Below are positions 35,504 through 48,500 of a stretch of 64,000 bases of DNA, piece by piece (positions within the stretch are counted from its first letter, which is position 1; the number at the start of each line of letters is the position of its first letter). The translations under genes and the position numbers were made by a program. Under the pieces are notes generated by a model, which saw nothing but the letters and a program-made list of their open reading frames with translations, was not told where the DNA came from and did no database searches. The stretch lies in assembly GCA_019321725.1 (NCBI GenBank), contig CM033113.1:4154001-4218000 (forward strand), given 5' to 3'. Source of the stretch: Paulownia fortunei. Taxonomy: Eukaryota > Streptophyta > Magnoliopsida > Lamiales > Paulowniaceae.

Positions 35504-36593
35504 AGATTTAGTTTTAGTTATTTCCCATATCAGTCACCAGCAAATGTGATTAACACAGTATATGTTCATAGTTCAATTATTGCAGTACGATACAGTTTTC
35601 CTCTTCTTTTCCCTCTACGTCTTCCTAAGATGGGAGAGAACTGAAATATAATGTCTCTTGTTTGAATCAGTGTGTATTATAATGTCTGTAATACATACCC
35701 AATTGCCCCTCTTCACCTTATGGCTGTCAGTACAATGGACAGCTTCATCCTCACCTTTGTTTTCCTTTTATATGTGCATAGCTGGGATATTAATGGAGGA
35801 CGACTGCTGTCTTGTGGGCGGCAGTAACAGTGCACATGGCAATGGGACTATAGGATAATGCGTACTGGATGAACTATTAGTTGAAACCAGTACATGGTTG
35901 GTGGTCGGTTTGGCCAATTAAACCTAATTTCTCATCTAGTCTAGATGGATATGATGGTTTGATCTGTCTGTCGATAAAATCCATTGCTGATTTGGTTCCA
36001 AAATCACGAAAATTCTTACTTGCATTTACAGTCCACCTTACTGCATCTAATCAGATTATGGATTCTGATAGATCAACGTACTTTCATGACTCAATATGGA
36101 CCACTAAGATATCAACCTGTACTTGTTGCCACGTAACAATCCAGTTGAAACTCATTTTCCTGCCATCTAACTGGAACGTGGCAGGCCTTGAAATAAACAT
36201 TCAAATATCAAAGGATCCTCGGAAGATATTGAGTGATACTCCTCGTGGTATATCATCTGAAAAGCAACACTGCAGTACACACAACAGAAACAGCCGCATC
36301 ATATAACCGTGAGTCATTATGGATCAGTTGCCTTTGTTATCACACTATCCCACTGAAGTAGGGGAGGTGTAGGAGCAAATTATCCTATAGTTCCCCGAAG
36401 AATAATACAAGATAGAATAGCGTAATTTCAGGAATTGCAATTGGGTAACAGGCACAAGAAGTTCAAAAGTTTTCTTCATTCGTTTCCCTTTTCTTGAGCA
36501 TTTTGAAAAGACAGTATAGCGTGTCTCTGAAAGCTTAAAAAAAATCACACAGCTCAAGTCAGTTTACAGCAGGCATTTGTGAAAGCAGCTATT
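35504..36593. other. Convergent 3' region of the oxidoreductase and beta-galactosidase genes
   Basis: 3' UTRs of the two convergent genes are expected at either end. The 141-codon frame at 35881-36306 has no recognisable domain and is not supported as a gene. Confidence 0.45.
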
Positions 36594-39500
36594 TCAACCT
36601 CTACAAAGAGCTTCAACTGCCAAGCTTTTCAGAACATTTGGACAGGGGTCTCCAAGTGTAGCTGTGGAGACAGGAATTGAACATCCTTGCTTGCCAACAC
36701 AGACCTGTATGATAATCCACACACGTCAGATTCACATATGTTTCAACTCTTCCTGTTCAGCATCATTCAAAATGCAACAAAACAAGTAGAACAGGCCAAC
36801 TGAAATGCAACATGGACTCTTGATGGGATATCCAACACCATTAAGTGCCTTCAATGCCTACAATAACTCCTAATGGAACAAAGGCAAGGCAGTGATTTTG
36901 TGGCTCTTGCATAAGAGCAACACTCTGTTTTTGCTTTTTTCCTACATGTTTTTATGGACTGCTTCCAGAATTTCATCAACGAGTTTGACACAAGACTCGT
37001 GGCTATGTGTTCTGCAAAAGTCCTACAATTTACAGAATTATGATCCTAAACACGAGAAGCTTCCCACGAATGTAAATCATCGAGTGTGAAGCATGGGCTA
37101 GAAAAATCAATCCTTTTCTAAAAATATGCAAATGTTTTTAGTTGGTAAAAGAGGCTAATCCCATGAAATTACCTGCTGAACAACTGATGAGATATTAACA
37201 TGACAACTCCCTGGATAGAGTGCTCCACAATTTCCTTCAGGAGTCCCAAAGCTAGCAAAATGAACTGAAACTATATGCCATCCTGTTTCACAGGTCAGTC
37301 GAAGTTCTGGGGTTTTGGATACAAAACCCACACTTGGTTCCCAAGTATCAGCTGGTGGAAGATCAGCCTCTGATACATGGCTGCATATTCGTTGCCCATT
37401 TTGAGTGATCAAAGAGATTGTCGAAGGGTCACCACCAAGCTCTTCATGGATGACAAGTAAGTTCTCACCAGGTTGTAACCAAGAGCGTGGTACATGATAC
37501 CTGAAGGCGATTCACCTTTTCCATAAGCAATTACAAAATGTATAGCGAAAAAAGGAAGAATTTAGCAATCTGAAACTGGACTGTTGAGATTTAAATAATA
37601 TCACTTAGCAAGGGTGATTATACACTGCCAACATGGGTGAAGCTGTGAAGGGATGCCCGGTGTTGCTACATATTATCTTGAGCATATTATAGTACAAGAA
37701 CAAACACAATTCATTCTCATATCGATATGATACAATTAGTCCACTAACAGTAATTGAAAATACGAAGAAGCTACAGTTGGTTTCTGATAGATATCACCGT
37801 TGCAAAAATAAGCTCCAACCAAAAAACTGACTAAAGCAAATTTCTGGTTCTACTTACAATGTTTGAGCAGGTTGACCACACTTCTTCAAACATTTTGATG
37901 CATCATAAGTTCCTCTATAATCACAGTCCTCTGAACAGCCACTTGATGGTGAGAGATAAGAAGACCAATACCGGCCTACACTTTGTCCGTTGACCCATGC
38001 TTGACCTTTCCCCATGCCAGAAAGATTCAATGATACGGGACCCTTTCCTTCGGGAGCGAGGAACAGAGTCTGATAAGATGTTAAATGTTAAATGTTAAAT
38101 CAGTAATGTTACATATATATATTTATAATATTTATCTTCCTTTGCATTTTTTCACTGGTCAATACTAAAACTAAATCTAATGCAAGCAAAGCGACTTCTG
38201 CCAGTGGAGGAGGATAAAAATTCTATATAAACGATTCTCATCCACAGGCAACATTCTTGAACATAAACTCGTCTTTTGGAGGCAATCATTTAACATTAGG
38301 AAAGAAAGCGTGGAGCTTAAGTAAATCCATCTATTTTTTATTTTGATAGCAACAAAGAGTTTTTGCATAATTACGTCCAACAGCTCACGACATCCATGCA
38401 AAGAATTAATAATATGGAATATTTAAACCGCAAACTCTCTTTTTCCCACTTATCCCTGCTCTGTTTGTGTGTACTCATTCCAAACTTGATTACCAAGCCT
38501 AGTGATAATTGAGGTCAAGGAACAAATCTGCTACACATGGAAAATGGTGCACTTTTTTGATCGTCTACACATGCAAACAGGAGAAATCCAAGCAAGCAAA
38601 AAATATTCTGTGATAACGTTTACAGATAAGTTCCGAGGAAAATTCTTTCAATATCACAATATCAGAGTGGGTTAATAAACTTGCAAAATTTTAATATAAA
38701 CCAGAATAAAGTTTCTAAAATATACTTCCATCTTCTAAATATTATTACGGTTTCATTTTTATTTGCCTAGAAACACATTTTATGCTAAATAATTAATTTA
38801 CCCCCTTTCTAATCTGATCTTTAAGAGGAGATTTAAAATCATTTTCTTTATCATAAAATAACACTTGTGCTTAATATCAAAGAACATGTAAACTGCTTTA
38901 AAATTTTAATATGGTAAACTTGTTCTCCCTGCTTCAGTCTCATTATCATTATTGATTCCAGTGGTTTTCAATGAATATTATGAAATGCCTTTTCGAATGC
39001 GACAACTTTTAAATTTCAAGTCAGTCAGATTCACAATAAATCATCAAAAAAATTCAGGTCTGAAAAGGAGATTCTTTATGTCCATTGATTTTATGGTGTC
39101 TAGTCCAAGTTACCTATTGGCACAGTCCTAGTTGTCCTGGGCATCAGTTTTCTTTCTTAATAACAATCTCAGGCTGAAAAATTCCTAAAGTACCAATGTT
39201 GATTATATCAAAGGATAATTCAATCTCCAATAGCAACATTCCAACTCAAAAATGCCAAGACAATTTACAATGCAATTAGCTTACAAGAAAAAATATATAT
39301 ATATATAATAAAGATTAAGAGGACGTTTGGTTTTATCAGAATTCTCATTTCCAGTGTTTACATATGAGTTTTTGTTTTTGTAACAATTTTCACATGAAAA
39401 CTGAAAATGTTTTGGATACAATGTAGAAATATTGACTTTATTGAAATGAAAATGATATTTTGGTATAATAATAACAATTAATGGGTTCTGGATTTTTTTT

Positions 39501-42500
39501 CTTTTTATTTCTCATCAGTAATATTTTGTGGATTGAAAAATTATTATCTAATTTATTATGGGTCCCATTATCCTCTGTATTAAAAAATTATTTTTTAATT
39601 TATTGTGAGTTCTATTATAGTAATAGAAACTATTATTTAAGGAGTTAGTGGATTTTAAGTATTTTAAAATTAGTAAAATATCATATCAAATATCAATAGT
39701 TTGAGTTCCACTTTGACAAAATAGGTGTGTAGGTTTTAATTGACATTTATAGGTATAAATATGAGAAAAAGTGGTATTTTTGTTGAAAATGGATTCAAAC
39801 AAACATGATTTCGGGTTCTGGAATAGTGTAAAGCTGAAAATGGGCATTTGGGAATGAAAACAAATGTGGCCTAGATTTCTCTGGTTGTTGTTTTAGTTCA
39901 ATTTCTAATGTCAAGAGAGCATAGAAAAACTAAAAATTCAATATTAAATGCTCAATTAAATGGGGTAATTGGCATTTTGCGCCCCTCAATTAGGTTCATT
40001 TGGCAGATTGCACCCTAAAATTAGATATTTGGCATATTGCACCCTTAAATTAATATTTTATTGGCACAATGCACCCTGTAACAATTTTTAATCAAACTTG
40101 AAGGGTAAAATGGTCAATAATTATTAATTCTCTCTATTTTTTGCCTCATCTTTCCTTCATATGTAAATTGCTAATTTTTTTTAAAAGTTATTATTATTTT
40201 AGTAAAATTAGTTCAATAAAATTTAATTCTAATACTAACAACAATGATATTTTATTAATTTATTTGCAAAACTATACATTACTTCATATATATTAAAATT
40301 GTTAAAATATAGCTTATTGAGATGAAAATAAAAAATTAATGAAAAATTATTTAATAAACGATAGTAATAATTATATTTTCTTAATTTATTTGCAAAACTA
40401 TAAATTATTTCATGTATAATATGTTGTTAAAAATATAACTTATTGATACGAAAAAAAATAATTATTTTTAGCTTACATATGGAACAAAAAAATTTGTAAA
40501 TAAAATATTTTATTTTTTTATATATTGTAGTATTTAATGGTTGTTTTTTATATGGATATGACTATTTAGATTTGTAAAGTATTTTATTTGGTATAAAACT
40601 CCAAACAGTTATATTCATATAAAACAATTATTAAATATTACAAAAATATAAAAAAACTAATATTTGTCAAATAAGAGGTATTCTATTTACAAATTTTTGT
40701 TCTATTTGTAAAACTAAAATCTTTTGTTAAATAATTTTTATTATGTCTTTTATTTTTATATATTTTAATAAGCTATATTTTTAACAACATAATATATGTG
40801 AAATAATTATTATTTTGCAAATAAATTAAAAAATATAACTATCGTTAATATTAAAAATTAGATTTTTTGAACTAATTTAACTAAAATAATATTAGGTTTT
40901 AAAAAAATTAGAAAATTACAAATGAAGGAACATGATGAGAAAATAGAGGGAATTAACCGTTAATGACCATTTTACCCTCCAATTTTGATTAAAATTGCTT
41001 TAGGGTGCATTATGCCAAGAAAATATTGATTTGAGGGTGCAATCTGCCAAATTTTTAATTTTAGGGTGCAAATTGTCAAAGGAACCTAATTAGAGGGTGC
41101 AAAATGCCAATTACCCAATTAAATTGGAAGGAAAAAGAGTAAATAAAATATTTCTAGCTCAATGCAGGTCAGTTATATACTAGTTCAGTTTAAGTTTATC
41201 AGTAGGTCAAAATTATACACTGTATAGGGAATGATTCTGTTTGAGTCTATACACACTATAATACAAGCTGCATCCAATTACCTTGTACCATATCAAACTG
41301 TGATTGATTGGTATAGCACTCCCCTGAGCCCATACTGAACTATTTGCAAGAGATACATTCTCAAGTCCAAGGAATTCACCTTCAAGTCCAACCTGAAAAT
41401 ATATGCATGTTGCTGAACATCATTTGCGGCAATAAAATGTTAAAATTGGTAGTTAAAAGTAAAAATTATGGCTCTTTTTCCACTTCACAAGAATTATGAT
41501 GAAGATGAAAGCCACAAATGAAATAAACAAGACTTAAGAAATCAAAGATAAGATAAATATGAAATCCGTTTCATGTAAGTTGCGATCATTTAACAATATT
41601 CTTTTGCGAACATGCCAAACTTAGACTGTATGTGGAAGTCAATATCAGAAGCACTAAACTTCCATTATTCAAGGAGAGAAACTATTTCCATTTTTGACTA
41701 AAACAAAATTAAACCTATTTCTCTGCTAGCGTAACACTCTTTCATTTATACCCAGAGTACATTTCCTCAATTGAGGTCTTGTTTTTTGTTTTTCATGCAA
41801 ATGTATAGCATTACTTCAGTTGACTATTTCTCAAACTGCATATGTCTCTGCAGATGACATTTACGGGACACGGAAAATCTTGCAACAGTTCTTCAAACTG
41901 CATATGTCTCTGCAGTAGCAAACCTTGAGTAGTTAAAAAAGAATTATGAGGAAATATGTATCGATAAAGGGGTAAAAATTGATTTTTCTAATGCATAAGT
42001 ACCACATTTAATAATGCACATCATGCATGATGAATTGGACCAGTGAGTTTGGACTAGTTTCAAGTTGCAGCATCGTCAGTGGTTGATATTAATTATGTGA
42101 TCTACATACCAATTTAATTAATCAAGGTATAACCAACTACCTGATAGGCCCACTGCATGGAAGAAAGATCCTCTTTCGAATCCGTCAAATCAGTAAGAAT
42201 GACAGAATACAGTCCCGCTCCTTGGACATCAAACCATGGTCCATAATTCTGAAGAGTGATGTTTAAAACAATAGAAAATTGTGAATTGGTTGATAGTCAA
42301 CAATAACGATCATGTTAAATATCTTAAAGTAAGGAGAAAAAGAGCTGAAACATATTGTTTTGAATCACTCCAAGGACTCCTTCATCTGGAGGAGCCCAAG
42401 GTGCAAAGCTGGAATCCCAATCTCGAACTAAAAGTGAATCTATTAGGCCCTGGATGTCAAGCATCAAATCTCACTTGAAGGCATCGCAAATTTTGTGCAC

Positions 42501-45500
42501 CTACACAGGTAGATGCATATATGTTGCAAAGACAAATGCCCTCAATTAGCTATCTCATTACTGGATCTTCTGCAAATCAAAAGCTGGGAATAATCAAAAG
42601 GCTTTCTCAATAACACCAAGGTGGGTTAACAACTCCATTGCACCCATATTTCATTGTTTTTGCATATCTTATATCCTTGAATACAAACACTGTTTAATTA
42701 GATGTTTCTATTCCTGCATTTACACATTTTAAATATAAAAATTTGGGTAAGAAGATTCTATTTGGGAAAGAACTCAACTTGTCTGCTATAAGAAGTCCCA
42801 TCATACTCTCTGCATACTCTGCATCTATCTCTGTTTTTTTTCCTTTCGGTATGCAGAGTTGAATCAGATCCTTCTTCAGACATTTGTTATTTGCCTTCAA
42901 TCACACCAACATACTCTGTATCTTTATCTTCATTCTTCTTAAGTTAGGAACATCCATTTGAGAACACAAGTTATAGAATATAGAATAATAATATACACTT
43001 AAGGATGTCAATTGCTCTCAGTCATCTACATCTAGAGTATAATCTAAGTGGTCGAAAAAAGTAGATGTGAAAATTGTTTTGAGAGAGATAGAGAGAGAGA
43101 GAGAGAGAGTTGAATACCTCCTACCTGTAAACCAATCATCATACTCAGCACATCGAATGTGTTGCTTCCACTGTGAAGTTTAACTTTGGCACTCAGCATG
43201 AAGCTGGCATCATCATGATTACCATAACTGAATCCTGAAAAGATCGAAGCAAAAATGCCACCAGATTTAGCTAAAGACTTTTTTCATCACAAATAACATG
43301 TATTAACAGTATAAAAAATTTCCCATCCATCATCAGAAGTCAAATATTATACTAACTGAGGACCTACAGGTCAAAAGTATCTACATATTTGGACTAACGA
43401 AAAAATCATGTCAAAAGATCAAATGTGCAGTAATAGCAGGGAAATATTACTTCGTAAAAATTCAACTAGCAAGTTTCAGATGAACAAAAAATGAATATTC
43501 TAACATTCATTGTGCATTCTTTTCTTTATTTTTTCAGCTGGTACACCTCACAAAACTTCATTTGAGATGGATTTGCAAAGTCATTTTTATTACTAGACTG
43601 GGTACAAAATAGAAGGCTATAGTCCAAATTCAGCAGAGATTGAAAAATTCTAACATCAACTTGCTGGCGGGGTAGTAAACTATCACGCAGAATTTCACCA
43701 TGCTGGAGCAATTAAATGAACAGGTATAGCCCTTACATCTGAACAAAATAGATTGAACACATTCCCTAATCAGTCTCTTGAACACAAACACAAAATACAA
43801 GAAAGAATAAAGAGATATAAGAATAACTTCATGGATAAAATTTGGTGTAGCTAATGTAACAGGTTATAAGTACTGATAGTACTGCATACATTGCTTACCT
43901 ACTAGTCTTTTGTTTACAAAGAGAAGAGCTGCGTGTCCCAAGCTCCCAATAAGCAAACCTACTTCTTTTGTTTGATTTTGCTCAATTTTTGCATCCATAT
44001 TTATGCTGCCATACAAAGCATACAGACAAATAACATTAAATTCAATGCAAAGAGATAAACATGTGGTTTGCTAAGAGACACAACTGGAATTAATAACAAG
44101 TATATTATAAAACTAATCTCTTCGTTCCTGATACGGATGAGGAGTTGAACAATACTTAGCAATATACTGGGTACAATATACTAGAAATATCACTTGCAGA
44201 AGGAAACCCAAGAGGAAAACACAACTAAATTTCACATCTGGATCCAATTCTATAGAAAAGAAATAAACAGACATAAGAAGATATCAAACAAATAATTTGC
44301 TGAAAACTGTAGAGATGTCTCGAGTTGGTCAAAGTTCATATCTAAATGTATGGTTGCCACTTCTCATAAGACAATAACATAAAAGAAAAGACATACAAAA
44401 TATGAGCTTATTGATAATGATTTATCCTTTTATAGGTGCAAAACTCAATTTCTACCCACATTCTTTTCACTGGTTTAACGATTTCAATGCATGGAATCTG
44501 GGGAAAACATTTCATTATGATGCAAAAATACTGGTTACTATTTCCTTGAGCACTATTATTCAGTAATTCAGCATATCTACAAACTGCAAAATTCTATAAA
44601 ACAAAAAAGAAAAAAAGAAGTGATTTACCTTGTCGTATACCAGAGAAAATCACTTGTATCTTTTGTTGTATTTATCTGCTCTAGTAAACCTGATGCCTCA
44701 AATGAGTTATTACCCCAAACGCCCACCTTTTCTTTGTACCAACTCCAAGATGATGATGACAGAGATGAGCCATGCATGGTGATGTTCCAAGTAAAATCAT
44801 CATCATCAAGAGTTATTTGTGAAACAACCTTTGTCCATGACACATGCAAGGAAGAATCTTGATAAGATAATAGAGCTGAGGGGTTGTCACCAAATCGACT
44901 TCTAAACATAGTTTGAATCAGAAATTCCACATTACATCATAAGAATATGCAAATGTTCCAATACACAACATGTGTGAGAAACAAATGTGTGTGAAGTGGT
45001 TCCGTTCAACAAGAGTGCAAATGGCATCAGTTGGTTCAGTACATAACTACTTTACAAAATTAAGGTAGATGCAACATCATAAAAAGCCTTTACATTCACG
45101 TGTGTGTGTGAGAGAGAGACATTACAGAAAGTTTTGTAATCTTTACATCCCAAATCTACAAAAGCTTCCAGAAAAAGCTTCATAAACTATCAACATTCAT
45201 GATAACAAGCAAGCAAGAAGCATTAGCATCTATGCCTACGAATTAGGGAATAATGATACTGAACAGAGAACAAATCTCAACAGGTCGTCCTGAAATGGCT
45301 GCAGATTACTATAAATCAATTTGGAGCTTCAAGATTACAAAAGCAACTGTATAAGGGGGCAACCAAGTTCAATATCTGAATTTATCTTGAAGCGGCTACA
45401 GATGCTACTAAAATAAATTACGGACCTCTAAAATTAAAAACCAATATCAATTCCGGACCTCCAAAATTAAAAACCAACCGTATCAGGGGCCAACCAAGTT

Positions 45501-48500
45501 CCAGATCTCAATTTATCCCTCTCAAGATCTGTTTGACATGTATGATTGTCCACACCAAGTAGCCATTACCAGCTGGCACTCCCTCGGTGCCATTAATGAA
45601 ATTGCATAATTTAGAAAAAAATATAACACAGGAACTGCTTATATGTCTTTGTTTCTCACTTGGCATTTGCCTAGCAATTATTGTCCCTTTCCCTTTAAAC
45701 ATCCCTGTAGATTTACAAATACTTTAGCAAATTATAACCAAATCATCCTAAAAGATGATATTGAAACCAAAAAACCATACTTTAAAACTGACCATCTAAC
45801 ATAGCCATAATGTTAGAAGAGCTTGCAACCGGGACTAAAATAACCACATAAAATTTTCACATGCGATTAATTAATTTGTACTTTATTTGTGGACCCAAAA
45901 TATCAACTGCAAATTGCAGATTCTGGCAACACATAGGACTTTTTGGAGTTAAAAGGGCAAGATGGGGCCAGTGGTTGGGCAACTCCTTGTTGATAGAAGA
46001 ACACCTGTTCGTAAGTCACATCAGGACTAAGTATTTGTCTCAATGACTTTATCTTTATTTGTGTTATGTCAATGGCACATTTTTTGGATTCTTGGATAAA
46101 ACTTAACAATTGGATTTCAGAGAACCAACTTTTAAAGGCATCCTTTTATTTAATATTTTTATAGATTTCTATTACTAGTCCCGAACCCAATATCATATTC
46201 GAAAAACAAACACTGAACAGGAAATAGGAATTTAAAGTCTTAACCCATATGGAAAAAGAAAACAGATAGAGGGGGAGGGGATACCTTAGCTGTGTTGAAT
46301 ATAACATTCACACAGTCTGGAAGAATACTCACAGACCATGCAGGAACCAAGTAAGAATTCCCTCTGAAATTGATAGTTGCAGATGAAGAGTTACCATAAT
46401 TGGCAAGAAAGGCTGCACAGTCATCGGAGGATTTGTAGTATACATGTGCCTGATGGCAAATATGACAGTCAAATTCCAAGTGTAGGTGATGCTCGTCCAA
46501 CTCCAACAGGAATATTTCTAGTTGCGATATAATTCACAGTCCAATAAATAAGTAAAAAGTATCCCTTATATAGGTGATGTCAAATTCTATATGTTCAACT
46601 AAAAATACTCTTCAGATTTAACAAAAACAAAAATAGGATTCAATTGCTAGGTATCCTAAAATCCAATAGAAAAGTAAACTTGTTTCCACCTGAAGTTGAA
46701 AAGTGCAAGCACACACAAACTGCTGTTCAGCACCAGTAAAGATACTTCTTCCAGAACACAACAAAATTCCAAATATTTACAGTACAAGATCATTGGAAGT
46801 TCTAGCTCAGAATACACAAGATATTTTACCACAAATGATGGCGCAACTTAAAGTTCAATGAAGTGCCATAAAAAGAACAACTGCTTTAGCTCCACCTTCT
46901 CCTATACTTTTGAATTTTTCTCTTTCATGCAAGATGAACACAGAATTTGAGTAAAACAATGAAAGAGGGAATAAATCTTGGCGCAGTATTTTCACTATAC
47001 ATGCTTTGGATTGCTTCGAAATTTTTTCAGATTTTCCATTTTTAACCCACTGAATAATCGAAAAACAGAACTTAGATATTAAACATACCTCAAGATTTTC
47101 ACCGAGAGACATTTGAGTTGCATTGGCATTGACCAAGTGATCCTCACACTGCTTAATTGCAATATGAAGGTCACGCAGGTGGCCCCACTTTGGCTGATTG
47201 ATGAAACCTGCATAAGTTGCTCTAATAAGATGAAAGTGACTAAGATGAGCGTTGTATAGTGAAGTGCTATCATGCCAACTCCAGTGGGAGGTACTCTTCA
47301 TATTTTTATTGCATGACCCACATCTCTAAATTAAAAGTTCCCATGTCAAATGCTACCAACCCCAATATATTCTCCAGTTCTCCTTACAGTCCACACAGTT
47401 GCCATACTTCCCGTGCATCATCCTATTACAAAATAATACCTTGTGAATGATCAAGCTCATACCAGATTTTTCAAATTGATGAACCCTTTTGATGTTCCCA
47501 AGAAGCTTAAAAATAGGGACATATTTGATGTCTAACATGTCAATGTTTAGAACATAGAAATCACAAATTGGTAAGTATTATATCTTCAATATGTTGGCCT
47601 TTCATTCACTCTTCTAAAATCTTGTATATATAGTTCTTTTACTCTGGACAGTAAATTCCAAGCATGAATGCAAAACACCGGTCCAGTACATACAGATGGA
47701 ATTCCTCTGTTTAATATTCATCCTTATGCTATTCCATCTTTTAAGCAAATAAAAAGGAGTTGTCATGAAATGGCATACATCAGCAAATTATGACATGAAA
47801 AACCCTAAATCAGATCAGAATGTTTACCATACTCATTTATTGGTGCGTCATAGTCGTAACTAGTTGCAACTAAAGGTCCTCCTGCTGTCCTACCGAAGTT
47901 GGTGCCACCAAAATACTGCAAGAAGTATTGGAAAAAGTCCTAACAATCAGAGATATTGTGTTAATCAGGTCATAAATTGCACCTGTGATATCACCTAAAG
48001 AAGCTCACCATGTAATAGTTTTGGAAAGTGCCACCTGTTTCAAAAAAGCGTGCAACAGCAAAAGCTAGGTCTTCAACAGGTCGAAAAGGAACAGCATATC
48101 CAAAGGCGAGGAACCTATAAATCATATATTAGGTTGGACTCTGTAAAGACTAATAAAGATTATAGATATATAGGATTTCTCCACTAAATTACTTAAGACA
48201 CTGTAATTTGTTACCATCCCACATAGTTCTCCGTCCACATTTTTGGCTTGAATGGTGAATTTGGAGCAAACCGATCACAATAAAACCCATTGCAAGTGTT
48301 TATCTGCATAGTTACATGCTTCCTTTACTAAGTATTTGTCCCTACTAGAAGCACTGCAGTTCTCATAATCAAATACACAGGGCCTGAAAAACCCGTTATT
48401 CTTTAGGATTACAGTAACAAACATATTATCCGCCTTCCATTGCATGAGCATTACAAAGGATAAAAGGAACGTGATAGGACTCATTGATGAATTATACTTA

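Noticed and set aside
35881..36306. 141-codon frame between two convergent genes
   Set aside because: No similarity, no splice context and ordinary non-coding composition; probably 3'-UTR or spacer.
46855..47301. 148-codon minus-strand frame
   Set aside because: Only the part 47089-47207 is coding, as exon 10 of the beta-galactosidase; the rest is intron.
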